The notes under the pieces are model-generated. The model was not told the DNA's origin and did not search any database. It saw nothing but the letters and a program-made list of their open reading frames with translations. Both the position numbers and the translations under genes were made by a program. A DNA stretch of 64,000 bases from Rhodanobacteraceae bacterium (GTDB lineage Bacteria > Pseudomonadota > Gammaproteobacteria > Xanthomonadales > Rhodanobacteraceae): positions 372,001 to 436,000 of the forward strand of contig CP126120.1 in assembly GCA_030123585.1 (NCBI GenBank), in the 5' to 3' direction. This document shows, piece by piece, positions 18,044 through 28,345 of this stretch; the stretch's first letter is position 1, and every line of letters starts with the position of its first letter.

Positions 18044-18272
18044 CTCGGGTTCTCTACGTGGTGTAACGACCGTCGCCCATTATCGCCGCGCCGGGCAGGC
18101 TCGTCCCTGTGCCAACGGTCATGCACGGAGGGCGGCCGGTTCCGCGGCCTGCGCGCGGCGTCCGTAGGCACGGAATGCGCCGGCCGCGGCGCGGCGGACG
18201 GCGCCGCAACTGGATAGTGGCCGATGGCCGGCGGTATCCTATGCGTTCCCCCATTGCGCATCGATCATCGAC

Positions 18273-21200
18273 ATGAATGCACTGCGTGCCCCCGAGGGGG
18301 GTGCTGAAGCCGCTGCGATCGCGGCTGCCGTCCGTGGCAAGGTCGCCAAGGCGGACGCCCATACCGCCGAAGCCTTCGCGAAACTGGTGTGCGCCGACCT
18401 CGGCGCCGAGGAGCTCGCGCAGCGCGGCGTCGACACCTGGGCTGCGTTGTGCGCCGACCTGTTCGGCTGGTTCCGCAGCCGGCCCGCGGATCGCGCCAGC
18501 GTCCGCGCGTTCAATCCCGAGCGTGAACGTGACGGCTGGACTTGTCCGCATTCGGTGATCGAAGTCGTCACCGACGATGCGCCGTTCCTGGTCGATTCGC
18601 TGGAAATGGTGGTTGCCGGGACGGGCCTGCGCCTGCATCGGTTGCTGCACCCGGTACTGGAAGCCAAACGCGACGCGCGCGGCAACATCGAGGCGGTGGC
18701 AGCCTGCGACGGCGCCGGTTCCGCGGAATCGGTGATGCACGCGGAGATCGATCGCGTGGATGACGCCACGCTGCAGCAGATCCGGTCGGCCGTGGAAGCG
18801 GCGTTGGGCGACGTGCGTGCGGCCGTCAGCGACTGGCAGGCCATGCACGACAAGATGCTGCAGATCGCGGACGAACTGCCGAAGGAAAGGACGCCGCTGG
18901 CTGCCAGCGAGGTCGCGGAGGCCCAGGCGTTCCTGCGCTGGGCCGCCGACAACCATTTCACCTTCCTCGGCTACCGCGAATACGACGTGGTGTCCGAAAA
19001 GGGCGACGATCTGCTGAAGGCGCGCGAGGGTTCCGGGCTCGGCATCCTGCGCGATCCGGGGCTCGCCACCACGCCGCGTTCGGTCAAGAGCCTGGCCGCC
19101 AGCCGGCTGCCGCAGTCGGGCTCGATGGACGCGATCATCCTGACCAAGACCAACGCGCGATCGCGCGTGCACCGGCCGGGCTACATGGATTACATCGGCG
19201 TGCTGAGCTTCGACGCGCACGGCAAGCCGGTCAGCGAGAAACGCTTCCTCGGCCTGTACACCTCGATGTCGTACATGCGCCGTCCGCAGGACGTGCCGCT
19301 GGTGCGCAAGAAGTTCGAGTCGGCGGAGAAACGCTCCGGCCTGCGTCCGCAATCGCATTCCGGCAAGGCGTTCCGCTCGATCCTGGAAACCCTGCCGCGC
19401 GACGAGCTGCTGCAGGCGTCGGCCGACGAGTTGTACGCGCTCGCGAGCGGCATCTTCGACGTCAACGAGCGCCGGCGCGCCAGGCTGTTCGTGCGCCGCG
19501 ACGCCTACGGCCGCTTCTATTCGTGCCTCGTGTTCATTCCGCGCGACCATTACAGCGCCGCGGTGGGCGAACGCGTCAAGGACATGCTGCGCGAGGAATT
19601 GAAGGGCGCCCATGTCGATGCCACGGCGCTGGTCGGCGACGCGCCGATGGCGCGCATGCACGTGATCGTGCGCCCACGCGCCGGCGAGCGCGTGGATGTC
19701 GACCTGGCCGGGCTTGAATCGAAGCTCGCGCCGATCGTGCGCAGCTGGCACGACGATCTGCGCGACGCGCTGGTCGGCGGCCTGGGCGAGGAACGCGGCG
19801 CGCAACTGGCCAGCCGCTGGGGCCGTGCCTTCACCGCCGGATACATCGAGGACACCACGCCGGCGCGCGCGGCCGAGGATGTCGGCATCCTGTCGGCGAT
19901 GGCCGCCGAAGGCGAGGACATGCGCCTGGCGCTGCACGAGTCGTACCGCACGCCCGGCGAACTGCATTTCAAGATCTTCCGCGCCGGCAGCGACATCCCG
20001 TTGTCGGAAGCGCTGCCGCTGCTCGAGAACGCGGGCCTCAAGGTCGATACCGAACAGGTGCATACGCTGGAAGCCCGCGGCAGCAAGGCCTGCGTGCAGG
20101 ATTTCGTGGTGCGGCCGGCGACGCCGCTGGCGTTCAGGCTGGAGGATCTGCACGCGCGTTTCGAGGATGCCTTCCACGCGATCTGGCACGGCCGCGCCGA
20201 GAACGACCACTTCAACGCGCTGGTGCTGCGCGCCGGCCTCGGCTGGCGGCAGATCGCGATGCTGCGCGGCTACTGCAAGTACCAGCAGCAGGTCGGCACG
20301 CCGTTCTCGCAGGCGTACATGGAGGAAACCCTCAACCGCTATCCGATGATCGCGGGCCTGCTGGTGGAGTTGTTCGAAGCCAAGTTCGACCCGAACCGCG
20401 AACGCGGCGATGCGGCGTCGCGCAAGGCCGCGCGCGAGGCGCTGGAGCGCGAGCTCGGCACGCTGACCCCCAAGGCGGTCGCGGATGCCAATCCCGACTT
20501 CGTGGCGCAGGTCGCCGCGCTGCTGGAGAAGCCGCGCGAGGAGCAGGTCGAGGGCCTGATCAACGCGATCAAGGTGCTGCTGACCAACGTCTCCAGCCTC
20601 GACGACGACCGCATCCTGCGCGGCTTCATGGGCCTGATCCGCGCCACGCTGCGCACCAGCTACTTCCAGAAGCACGACGGCAAGCCCGCCGAATACATCA
20701 GCTACAAGTTCGATTCGCACCAGGTGCCGGACATCCCGAAGCCCGTGCCGTATCGCGAAATCTGGGTGTACGCGCCGCGCGTGGAAGGCGTGCACCTGCG
20801 TTTCGGACCGGTCGCGCGCGGCGGCCTGCGCTGGTCGGACCGGCGCGAGGATTTCCGCACCGAGGTGCTGGGCCTGGTCAAGGCGCAGATGGTGAAGAAC
20901 ACCGTGATCGTGCCGGTCGGTTCCAAGGGCGGCTTCTTCGTGAAGCGGCCGCCGGCCGAGCGCGACGCGCAGCTGGAAGAGGGCATCGCCTGCTACAAGA
21001 TGTTCATCAACGGCCTGCTCGACATCACCGACAACATCGACACCGCCGCCGACAAGGTGCTGCACCCGGCCGACGTGGTGCGCCACGACGACGACGATCC
21101 GTACCTGGTGGTCGCCGCCGACAAGGGCACCGCCAAGTTCTCCGACATCGCCAACGGCATCTCGATCGCGCACGGCTACTGGCTGGGCGACGCCTTCGCA

Positions 21201-23219
21201 TCGGGCGGTTCCGCCGGCTTCGACCACAAGGACATGGGCATCACCTCGCGCGGCGGCTGGGAGTCGGTGAAGTATCACTTCCGCACGCTGGGCCATGATT
21301 GCCAGTCCGAGGATTTCACCTGCGTCGGTATCGGCGACATGTCGGGCGACGTGTTCGGCAACGGCATGTTGCGGTCGCGGCATACCCGTTTGCTGGCGGC
21401 GTTCGACCATCGCCACATCTTCATCGATCCGAACCCTGATGCCGAGACTTCGTTCGTAGAGCGCGAACGCATGTTCGCGCTGCCGCGCTCGTCGTGGGAC
21501 GACTACGACAAGTCGAAGATCTCGAAGGGCGGCGGGGTGTTCGCGCGCAGCCTGAAGGCGATCGCGATCACGCCGGAGATGCGCAGCGTGCTCGGCATCG
21601 GCGAGGGCGTGGAATCCATGTCGCCGACCGAACTGATTACCGCGATCCTCAAGGCGCCGGTCGACCTGTTGTGGAACGGCGGCATCGGCACCTACGTGAA
21701 GGCGGCGTCCGAATCCAACGCCGACGTGGGCGACCGCGCCAACAACGCATTGCGGATCAACGGCGGCGACCTGCGCTGCAAGATCGTGGGCGAGGGCGGC
21801 AACCTCGGCTTCACCCAGAAGGGCCGCATCGAGGCGGCGCACAAGGGCGTCCTGCTCAACACCGACTTCATCGACAACTCGGCGGGCGTGGACACCTCGG
21901 ACCACGAAGTCAACATCAAGATCCTGTTGAACGACGCGGTGCAGCGCGGCGAGATGGACATCGAGGCACGCAACACGCTGCTGCACTCGATGACCGACGA
22001 GGTCGCGGACCTGGTGCTGCGCGACAACTACCGGCAGAACGGCGCGCTCGGCGTGATGGAGCACATGTCGGCGGGTCGCATCGGCTCGCAGGCGCATTTC
22101 ATCCGCACGCTGGAGGCGCGCGGCCAACTCGACCGCCAGATCGAGTCGCTGCCATCCGACGCCGAGATGGCCGAGCGCCGCACCCACCACCAGGGCCTGA
22201 CAAGGCCGGAGTTGGCGGTGCTGTTGTCGTATTCCAAGATCGTGCTGTACCAGCAGTTGCTGGATTCCGACGTGCCGGAGGACCCGTTCCTCTCGCACGA
22301 ACTGGTGCGCTACTTCCCCGAACCATTGCACGAGAAGTTTGCCGCGCACATGCAGCGGCACAGGCTGAAGCGCGAGATCATCGCGACCGCGGTCACCAAC
22401 TCGATCGTCAACCGGATGGGCGCCACCTTCGTGCTGCGCACCCAGGAAGACACCGGGCAGACCGCGGCGGCGGTGGTGAAGGCCTACAACGCCGCGCGCC
22501 AGATCATCCACGCGCGCGAGATGTGGTCGGGCATCGATGCGCTGGACGGCAAGGTCAGCCAGTCGGCGCAGATCGACGCCTTGATGAAGGTGTGGTCGCT
22601 GCTGCGGAACATGTCGCGCTGGCTGCTCAACCGCCCGGGTTCGACGCTCGGCATCACCGCGCTGGTCGAGCGTTACCAGCCGGGCATGGACAGCCTGCGC
22701 AAGGCGCTGCCGGCGACGCTCACCGAAACCGGACGCGCCGCGTGGGGCGTCGATCAGGAGAAGTGGCTGGGGTTCGGTTTCCCGCAGGAACTCGCCGACA
22801 AGCTGGCGACGATCCCCGCGCTGGAAGTGGCGATGGACATCATCGAGACTTCACTGGAATCCGGGCGTCCGGTCGAGCACGTCGCACGGGTGTTCTTCGA
22901 CCTCGGCGAAGCGCTCGACATCGAGTGGCTGCGCGGCCAGATCGACAAGCTGGCGGTCGAAAGCCGCTGGCACGCGCAGGCGCGCGGTGCGCTGCGTGAC
23001 GAGCTCGCCGTGCAGCAACGCGCGATGGTCAGCCAGATCCTTGCATCCGAACAGGGCAAGCAAAGTGCCGACGGTGCGGTGACAGCGTGGCTGCAACGCG
23101 ACGATCCACAACTGCAATTCACCCGCGGCATGCTGGACGAAATCCGCGGCGTGGACGTCGACTATCCGATCGCGTCGGTGGCGCTGCGCCGCCTGGCGCA
23201 GATCGCGCAGTCGGGCTAG
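18273..23219 (+). CDS. gdhB: NAD-specific glutamate dehydrogenase, large (180 kDa) class
   Basis: Oxidatively deaminates glutamate to 2-oxoglutarate and ammonia with NAD+; a catabolic enzyme of amino-acid use. At 1648 residues it belongs to the GDH-180 class. A long N-terminal regulatory part of about 700 residues with ACT-like domains (CPHSVIEVVTDDAPFLVDSL near the start) precedes the catalytic core (ARGGLRWSDRREDFRTEVLG near residue 850, then VPVGSKGGFFVKR) and a helical C-terminal region. A possible promoter is TGGATA (18211-18216) and TATCCT (18235-18240), 18 bp apart. The related Pseudomonas and Streptomyces enzymes are allosterically regulated by arginine or aspartate; that has not been tested here. 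Confidence 0.95.
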   Translation: MNALRAPEGGAEAAAIAAAVRGKVAKADAHTAEAFAKLVCADLGAEELAQRGVDTWAALCADLFGWFRSRPADRASVRAFNPERERDGWTCPHSVIEVVTDDAPFLVDSLEMVVAGTGLRLHRLLHPVLEAKRDARGNIEAVAACDGAGSAESVMHAEIDRVDDATLQQIRSAVEAALGDVRAAVSDWQAMHDKMLQIADELPKERTPLAASEVAEAQAFLRWAADNHFTFLGYREYDVVSEKGDDLLKAREGSGLGILRDPGLATTPRSVKSLAASRLPQSGSMDAIILTKTNARSRVHRPGYMDYIGVLSFDAHGKPVSEKRFLGLYTSMSYMRRPQDVPLVRKKFESAEKRSGLRPQSHSGKAFRSILETLPRDELLQASADELYALASGIFDVNERRRARLFVRRDAYGRFYSCLVFIPRDHYSAAVGERVKDMLREELKGAHVDATALVGDAPMARMHVIVRPRAGERVDVDLAGLESKLAPIVRSWHDDLRDALVGGLGEERGAQLASRWGRAFTAGYIEDTTPARAAEDVGILSAMAAEGEDMRLALHESYRTPGELHFKIFRAGSDIPLSEALPLLENAGLKVDTEQVHTLEARGSKACVQDFVVRPATPLAFRLEDLHARFEDAFHAIWHGRAENDHFNALVLRAGLGWRQIAMLRGYCKYQQQVGTPFSQAYMEETLNRYPMIAGLLVELFEAKFDPNRERGDAASRKAAREALERELGTLTPKAVADANPDFVAQVAALLEKPREEQVEGLINAIKVLLTNVSSLDDDRILRGFMGLIRATLRTSYFQKHDGKPAEYISYKFDSHQVPDIPKPVPYREIWVYAPRVEGVHLRFGPVARGGLRWSDRREDFRTEVLGLVKAQMVKNTVIVPVGSKGGFFVKRPPAERDAQLEEGIACYKMFINGLLDITDNIDTAADKVLHPADVVRHDDDDPYLVVAADKGTAKFSDIANGISIAHGYWLGDAFASGGSAGFDHKDMGITSRGGWESVKYHFRTLGHDCQSEDFTCVGIGDMSGDVFGNGMLRSRHTRLLAAFDHRHIFIDPNPDAETSFVERERMFALPRSSWDDYDKSKISKGGGVFARSLKAIAITPEMRSVLGIGEGVESMSPTELITAILKAPVDLLWNGGIGTYVKAASESNADVGDRANNALRINGGDLRCKIVGEGGNLGFTQKGRIEAAHKGVLLNTDFIDNSAGVDTSDHEVNIKILLNDAVQRGEMDIEARNTLLHSMTDEVADLVLRDNYRQNGALGVMEHMSAGRIGSQAHFIRTLEARGQLDRQIESLPSDAEMAERRTHHQGLTRPELAVLLSYSKIVLYQQLLDSDVPEDPFLSHELVRYFPEPLHEKFAAHMQRHRLKREIIATAVTNSIVNRMGATFVLRTQEDTGQTAAAVVKAYNAARQIIHAREMWSGIDALDGKVSQSAQIDALMKVWSLLRNMSRWLLNRPGSTLGITALVERYQPGMDSLRKALPATLTETGRAAWGVDQEKWLGFGFPQELADKLATIPALEVAMDIIETSLESGRPVEHVARVFFDLGEALDIEWLRGQIDKLAVESRWHAQARGALRDELAVQQRAMVSQILASEQGKQSADGAVTAWLQRDDPQLQFTRGMLDEIRGVDVDYPIASVALRRLAQIAQSG

Positions 23220-23240
23220 ATGGCGACGGCAAGAGCGATT

Positions 23241-23286
23241 TGACGCGGATTGGCGCGGATCAGGGCGGATGACACCCTGATCCGCG
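23241..23286. repeat. GCGGAT-type intergenic palindrome after gdhB
   Basis: Perfect 12-bp inverted repeat: CGCGGATCAGGG (23254-23265) and its complement (23275-23286) with a nine-base loop, preceded by ACGCGGATTGG. No T-run follows, so termination would need Rho or the hairpin alone. It shares the ACGCGGAT core with the element at 29720-29778. Confidence 0.65.
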
Positions 23287-23384
23287 TCCGTGCAGGCCGC
23301 CTGGTCCCCACGTGTATCCGTGTCGAATGCTCTGGTGAGCGTGCGCCTGTTTCCAATCGCACGCGTTCACGGCAAACTGCCGGC

Positions 23385-24176
23385 ATGGCTACCGCACCGC
23401 GCCGCGTCGCTGCCAGCCCGAAGCTCGCTTTCGTCGCGTCCGCGTCGGACAAGGCGCGGGCCGCCTGCGAACTGCTGCAGGACCGTTACGGCGCGGTCGC
23501 GCCGGACAGCGCCGATGTGATCGTCGCGCTGGGCGGTGACGGCTTCATGCTGCGCACCCTGCACGCGCAACTAGGCCACGGCCTGCCGGTGTACGGCATG
23601 AAACTGGGCCGGGTCGGGTTCCTGATGAACCGCTATCTGCCCGACGGACTCCCCGCGCGCATCGCGGCGGCGCATCCCGCGGTGCTGCATCCGCTGGAAA
23701 TGCGCGTGACGCGCGCCGACGGCAGCACGGTCACGGCACTGGCGTTCAACGAGATTTCATTGCTGCGCCAGACCAACCAGGCTGCGCACATCGAAGTGTC
23801 GCTGAACGACGAGGTGAAACTCGCCAACCTCGTGTGCGACGGCGTGCTGGTGGCGACGCCGGCGGGGTCGACCGCCTACAACTTTTCCGCGCACGGTCCG
23901 ATCCTGCCGCTCGACGCCAACGTGCTGGCGTTGACGCCGATCAGCCCGTTCCGCCCGCGCCGCTGGCGCGGCGCGCTGTTGCCGGTCGCGACGAAGGTGG
24001 GTTTGCGCGTGCTGGAGCCGGGACACCGCCCGGTCAGCGCCACGGCCGATTTCCACGAAGTGCGTGACGCAGTGGACATCCAGGTGCGCGAAGCGCGCGA
24101 GCGCGCCATCACCATGCTGTTCGATCCCGAACACAGCTTGGCGCAGCGGATCCTCGACGAACAGTTTGAACCGTAG
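23385..24176 (+). CDS. nadK: NAD kinase
   Basis: Phosphorylates NAD+ to NADP+ and is the only route to NADP in most bacteria. The protein of 263 residues has the diagnostic GGDGFMLRTLH motif, the NEISLLRQ segment and the nucleotide-binding CDGVLVATPAGSTAYNFSA. The ATG at 23385 is chosen to give the usual short N-terminus; upstream codons in frame run through the repeat element. Its stop lies four bases from that of fimX on the opposite strand. Confidence 0.95.
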   Translation: MATAPRRVAASPKLAFVASASDKARAACELLQDRYGAVAPDSADVIVALGGDGFMLRTLHAQLGHGLPVYGMKLGRVGFLMNRYLPDGLPARIAAAHPAVLHPLEMRVTRADGSTVTALAFNEISLLRQTNQAAHIEVSLNDEVKLANLVCDGVLVATPAGSTAYNFSAHGPILPLDANVLALTPISPFRPRRWRGALLPVATKVGLRVLEPGHRPVSATADFHEVRDAVDIQVREARERAITMLFDPEHSLAQRILDEQFEP

Positions 24177-24180
24177 GCGC

Positions 24181-26250
24181 TCAGGTCACGGCGTGCATTT
24201 CGGCCGCCGCCGTGGCCAGGAAGTTGCCCTGCGCGAAGTTGACGCCCGCCGAGAACAGGGTCGGCATGCTGGAGGCTTCCTCGATCCACTCGACCACGAC
24301 GCGCTTGCCCGCGGCGCGCGCCTGCGAGCACAGTTCGCGCACCTTCTGTTCGTTGTCCGGGTGGTGGGCGAGGTCGGTGGTGAGCGCGCGATCGATCTTC
24401 AGGTAATCGGCGTCGATGTGCTTCAAGGCCTGGAACGAGTTGAGGCCCGAACCGAACTGTTCGAGTTCGAAGCCACCGCCGCTCTTGCGCCAGCGGTCGA
24501 CGAACTCGCGCGCGGGTTTCAGGCAGGTCATCACCTTGGCCTCGGGCACCTCGAACACCAGTTGCGAAGCCTTGACGTTGGCCGCGGCGAGTTTGGCGTC
24601 CACCCAGTCGGCGAGGGTTTCATCGTGCAGCGTCAGCGTCGAGAGCTTGATGAACAGGGTGGTCGGCCTGGCTTCGCCGCCGCGTTCGCCCAGCGCCTTG
24701 ATCGCGTGTTCGATCACCCAGCGGTCGATTGCCAGCAGGCGGTCGTTGCGCTCGGCGATCGGCATGAAGTGCGCCGGCATCACTTCCTCGGTGGGGCCGC
24801 GCATCCGCAACAGTACTTCGTAGAATTCGCCTTCCTCGCCCTGCAGGTTGATCACGGGCTGGTAGTACAGCAGGAAGCCATCCTGTTCCAGGGCCGCGTC
24901 GATCATGTCCAGCCATTGTTGCTGGCGTGCGGCCTCGGCCTTGTCGGCGGCGGCGGGATCGTGGATGTCGATGCGGTTGCCGCCCTGGCCGGCAGCGGCG
25001 CGCAAGGCGTCGTCGGCCAGCGACAGCAGCACCTGCGACTTGGCGTTCTTCTCGCCGAGCAGGCTGCCGCCGATGCTGATGGTGAGGCTGGTGGAATGCC
25101 CGCCGGCCTCGATGATCGCGGTTTCGACGCTGGCGCGCAGCGATTCCGCGATCTGCTGCACGTCGGCCTGCGCGTGCCCGGACAGCAGGATGCCGAACGA
25201 ATGGTCGCCGATGCGGCCGGCGCGGTCCGATTCGCCGAGGCGCTGCTTGATGGTGCCGGCCAGTTGGCGCAGCACGTCGTCGGCGCCGGTGATGCCGACG
25301 GTGTCGATCACAGCGCGGTAGTTGTCGGGCTCCAACAGCAACAGCGCCTGGTCGGTGGCGCCGTCGATCGCGCGCGCCACGGCTTCGTCCACCGTCTCCA
25401 GGAAATGCGTGCGGTTGTACAGGCCGGTCAGCGGATCGCGGGTCTTCAGCCGGTGCAGTTCCTTTTCCGTCTCGGTGCTGGTGGCGGGCAGGCGGAACAC
25501 GATCTGCTGGCAGGGTTCGCCCTCGTAGGTTGCGGGCGAAAATTCCATCACCGCCTCGAAGGTGCTACCGTCGCCGCGCTGCGCGGTCAGGTCGAGCCTG
25601 GACGGCGGTTTCTCGCCGCGCGCCAGGCGCTTCAGCAGGTCCTTGAAGTCGGCGGTGTGTTGCGGCGCGATCAGGTCGAGGATGGTGAGTCCCTCGACGT
25701 CCTCGAAGCTCTCGAAGCCGAACATTTCCAGGTACGCGTTGTTGGCGCGCACGTGGGTGCCTTCGTGGATGTAGGCGATCGGGTCGCGCGAGGAATCCAG
25801 CAGCGCGTCGCAGCGACGCTCGGATTCGCGCAGCGCCGCTTCCAGCCTGCGCACGTTGCGGCGGGTGTTGAGCGAATCCAGTTCGCGCCGCACCACCGCC
25901 TGCAACTGATCGTGGCGGTTGCGCAGGGCGATGCCGCGCACGTTGCGATGGGTCAGGATGGTCGCGACCGCGTCGTCCGTGAGCTTGTCGGCGAGCGCCA
26001 GCAGCGCGACGTCCTTGCCGGTGGCGTCGAGCGCGCGGCCGATCGCGGCGAGGGTGATCTCCTTGCAGTCCGGGTTGGCCAGCACGAGGTCCGGCGTGAA
26101 CGATTCCAGCGAGGCCGCCAGTTCCTCTTCGGTCGAGATGCGCTGCGGGCGCAGCGCGATGCCGCTGTTACGCAGCACGCTGATGATCTGCTCGGCGTCC
26201 TCCGCCTGATCCTCGGCGATGATCAGTTTGGTGATGGGTTCGGGCAGCAT
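24181..26250 (-). CDS. fimX: FimX-like c-di-GMP receptor (REC-PAS-degenerate GGDEF-degenerate EAL)
   Basis: Protein of 689 residues, very close to Pseudomonas FimX (691). It has an N-terminal receiver-like domain (ITKLIIAEDQAED), a PAS domain (RCDALLDSSRDPIAYI) around residues 145-260, a GGDEF domain with the signature reduced to GDHSF (348-352), and an EAL domain with EVLLR at 478-482. FimX binds c-di-GMP through this degenerate EAL without cleaving it and promotes type IV pilus assembly and twitching. The Glu-Val-Leu substitution and equal length make the assignment strong. It lies 178 bp downstream of epmB on the same strand and is convergent with nadK. Confidence 0.88.
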   Translation of the reverse strand: MLPEPITKLIIAEDQAEDAEQIISVLRNSGIALRPQRISTEEELAASLESFTPDLVLANPDCKEITLAAIGRALDATGKDVALLALADKLTDDAVATILTHRNVRGIALRNRHDQLQAVVRRELDSLNTRRNVRRLEAALRESERRCDALLDSSRDPIAYIHEGTHVRANNAYLEMFGFESFEDVEGLTILDLIAPQHTADFKDLLKRLARGEKPPSRLDLTAQRGDGSTFEAVMEFSPATYEGEPCQQIVFRLPATSTETEKELHRLKTRDPLTGLYNRTHFLETVDEAVARAIDGATDQALLLLEPDNYRAVIDTVGITGADDVLRQLAGTIKQRLGESDRAGRIGDHSFGILLSGHAQADVQQIAESLRASVETAIIEAGGHSTSLTISIGGSLLGEKNAKSQVLLSLADDALRAAAGQGGNRIDIHDPAAADKAEAARQQQWLDMIDAALEQDGFLLYYQPVINLQGEEGEFYEVLLRMRGPTEEVMPAHFMPIAERNDRLLAIDRWVIEHAIKALGERGGEARPTTLFIKLSTLTLHDETLADWVDAKLAAANVKASQLVFEVPEAKVMTCLKPAREFVDRWRKSGGGFELEQFGSGLNSFQALKHIDADYLKIDRALTTDLAHHPDNEQKVRELCSQARAAGKRVVVEWIEEASSMPTLFSAGVNFAQGNFLATAAAEMHAVT

Positions 26251-26428
26251 GGGCGCCTTTGGGTATCCTTTGACAGTGCCGTGATGGCCGGCCGGACTCT
26301 TGCCTGCGGCCTCCGTTCCGGCAACGCTCGATGCGCCGCCCGGCGGAAGCTTTGCGCGAGCCTTCCTGGCCCGCATCTGCCGAGAAGGCTTTTTTACCCG
26401 ATCGGCAGCAACGGCGCCAGCTTGCACG

Positions 26429-27439
26429 TCACAATGGGTGTTTCGCATGTTCGCCTGCCACTTCGCGCACCAGCCGCGGCACAAGATACCCCGGAAGGCG
26501 TACATGCAACATATCGGCCAACGCGCGTGCGCGGGCGTCAGGCAGCTCGAAGTGGGCGGCGCCCCGCACCCGGTCGAGCTGGTGCAGGTAGTAGGGCAGC
26601 ACGCCGCAGGCGAACAGGCGTTCGGAAAGGCGGGCCAGCACATCGGCATCGTCGTTGATGCCGCGCAGCAGCACGGACTGGTTGAGGAGGATCACGCCGG
26701 CTTCGCGCAGACGCGCGCAAGCCGCGCCAACACTGGCGTCCAGCTCGTTCGGGTGGTTCGCGTGGAGCACCAGCACGCGTTGCAGCGGCAGGCCGGACAG
26801 CCATGCCAGCAAGGCATCGTCGATGCGTTCCGGCAGCACCACCGGCAGCCGCGAGTGGATGCGCAGGCGGATGATGTGCGGCATGGTTCGCAGTGCCTGC
26901 GTGAGCTCTGTCAACTTTTGTGTCGACAGCACCAATGGGTCGCCGCCGGACAGGATCACCTCGCGGATCGAGGTGTCGGCGGCGAGACAGACGATGGCCT
27001 CGCGCCAGGCATGGCCGGCGGCCAGTTCCTCCGCGTAGGGGAAGTGCCGACGAAAACAGTAGCGGCAATTGACCGCGCAGGAACCCGCCGCGATCAGCAG
27101 CGCGCGACCCGCGTACTTGTGCAACACGCCGTGTCCCGCGAGCGCGTCGAGATCGCCGACCGCGTCGTCGACGAAGCCGGGCACGTCATTCAGTTCGACC
27201 AGTTGCGGCAGCACCTGCAACAGCAGCGGGTCGTCCGGATCGCCCCGGCGCATCCGCGCCACGAATCCGCGCGGCACCTTCAAGGCGAAACCTGCGTCGT
27301 TCGCCGGAAGCCGGTCGGCCAACTCCGACAGCCCCACCAGCGCCAGCAGCTCGCGCGGATCGGTGACCGCGTCGCGCAGCGCTTGCCGCCAGTCGGGCAG
27401 CGCCTCCTGCTGCGTGGATTGGCCGATTGCGGTTATCAT
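26429..27439 (-). CDS. epmB: EF-P beta-lysylation protein EpmB (lysine 2,3-aminomutase-like)
   Basis: Radical-SAM, PLP-dependent enzyme of 336 residues that converts L-lysine to (R)-beta-lysine for attachment to elongation factor P by EpmA. The iron-sulfur motif is seen as [15 protein letters not shown]. The downstream [27 protein letters not shown] and the length agree with YjeK/EpmB rather than the longer catabolic aminomutases. The start [17 protein letters not shown] is preferred over an ATG 45 bases upstream. It is divergent from efp, whose product is its downstream target, with 112 bp between them. epmA is not in the window. Confidence 0.92.
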   Translation of the reverse strand: MITAIGQSTQQEALPDWRQALRDAVTDPRELLALVGLSELADRLPANDAGFALKVPRGFVARMRRGDPDDPLLLQVLPQLVELNDVPGFVDDAVGDLDALAGHGVLHKYAGRALLIAAGSCAVNCRYCFRRHFPYAEELAAGHAWREAIVCLAADTSIREVILSGGDPLVLSTQKLTELTQALRTMPHIIRLRIHSRLPVVLPERIDDALLAWLSGLPLQRVLVLHANHPNELDASVGAACARLREAGVILLNQSVLLRGINDDADVLARLSERLFACGVLPYYLHQLDRVRGAAHFELPDARARALADMLHVRLPGYLVPRLVREVAGEHAKHPL

Positions 27440-27551
27440 GGTGGGCCTTTTTGCCGGGTCTCGAACGCCCGGTAAACCCGTCATTCTAGGTCAGTCGTCC
27501 GGTCAGGGCCATCGCGGCACGGGCGGCGCCACGCATCCACGGAGCAAGCAA

Positions 27552-28118
27552 ATGGCCAGTTATGGTCTCAACGACGTCAAGAACGGCCTGAAGATCATCG
27601 TCGACGGCGATCCCTACGTGATCGTCGGCGCGGACTTCATCAAGCCCGGCAAGGGCCAGGCGTTCACCCGCATCAAGATCCGCAACCTCAAGAACGGCCG
27701 CACCACCGAAAAGACCATGAAGGCGACCGACTCGGTCGAGGGCGCCGACGTGGTCGATACCGACATGCAGTACCTCTACAACGACGGCGAGTTCTGGCAC
27801 TTCATGGACCCGGCGAGTTACGAGCAGCACACCGCGGACAAGAACGCGGTGGGCGATGCCGCGCAGTGGCTGAAGGGCGAGGAGGAGTGCATCGTCACGT
27901 TCTGGAACGGCATCCCGTTGTCGGTTGCGCCGCCGAACTTCGTGGAACTGAAGATCGTTGAAACCGACCCCGGCCTGCGCGGCGACACTTCGGGCGGCGG
28001 CGGCAAACCGGCCAAGCTCGAAACCGGCGCCACCGTGCGCGTGCCGCTGTTCGTGAACCAGGACGAAGTGATCCGCGTCGACACCCGCACCGGCGAGTAT
28101 GTCAGCCGGGTGAAATGA
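27552..28118 (+). CDS. efp: Elongation factor P
   Basis: Relieves ribosome stalling at polyproline. The protein of 188 residues has three beta-barrel domains. The modified loop reads KPGKGQAF with lysine at position 34, the residue that receives beta-lysine, in agreement with the adjacent epm[19 protein letters not shown] and the C-terminal [20 protein letters not shown] are conserved EF-P segments. Its stop overlaps the start of a small membrane-protein gene by four bases. Confidence 0.97.
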   Translation: MASYGLNDVKNGLKIIVDGDPYVIVGADFIKPGKGQAFTRIKIRNLKNGRTTEKTMKATDSVEGADVVDTDMQYLYNDGEFWHFMDPASYEQHTADKNAVGDAAQWLKGEEECIVTFWNGIPLSVAPPNFVELKIVETDPGLRGDTSGGGGKPAKLETGATVRVPLFVNQDEVIRVDTRTGEYVSRVK

Positions 28119-28321
28119 GCTACCAACGACAAAACCGCCTGCGTTTCGATCGCTGGGAAACCTGGGCGGGGCTGGTCGCGTGCGGATATAGCGCCGGATT
28201 CGGAAGCTGGATCGGCAGCCGTTTCGGGCATCACACGCTTGGCGCGATTGTTGGCGGCGCACTTGGCGGTTGGGTGTTGCAGCAGGTACGGCACCGATTG
28301 GAGCCTCGCAGCACGCCGTGA
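28115..28321 (+). CDS. Small glycine-rich membrane protein, uncharacterised
   Basis: ORF of 68 residues overlapping the efp stop (ATGA), so probably co-translated with it. After a basic N-terminus ([17 protein letters not shown]) there is one longer or two short hydrophobic segments rich in glycine, including [16 protein letters not shown], which resembles a glycine zipper for helix packing. It ends in a basic tail. The family is not recognised. The arrangement immediately behind efp makes it a credible gene, though it could be a chance ORF in GC-rich sequence. Confidence 0.6.
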   Translation: MSYQRQNRLRFDRWETWAGLVACGYSAGFGSWIGSRFGHHTLGAIVGGALGGWVLQQVRHRLEPRSTP

Positions 28322-28345
28322 CATCACCGAACCGGACGAGTCCCG

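Noticed and set aside
13721..18217. Open frame of about 1498 codons on the plus strand opposite the RND pump genes
   Set aside because: Antisense shadow caused by high GC third positions in the real genes; the product is low-complexity, rich in Arg, His and Asp, with no domain.
18054..22511. Open frame of about 1485 codons on the minus strand opposite the glutamate dehydrogenase gene
   Set aside because: Same GC-driven antisense effect; the plus-strand protein is a complete, recognisable enzyme.
26359..26395. AGCCTTC/GAAGGCT hairpin followed by TTTTTT on the plus strand
   Set aside because: Looks like a terminator, but no plus-strand gene lies upstream of it; the flanking genes run on the minus strand and the stem is weak with a long loop.
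27448..27475. Sequence resembling a tRNA T-arm (GTTCGAG with a GC stem) on the minus strand near the epmB start
   Set aside because: No acceptor, D or anticodon arms can be built around it, and it lies in the efp/epmB intergenic region.
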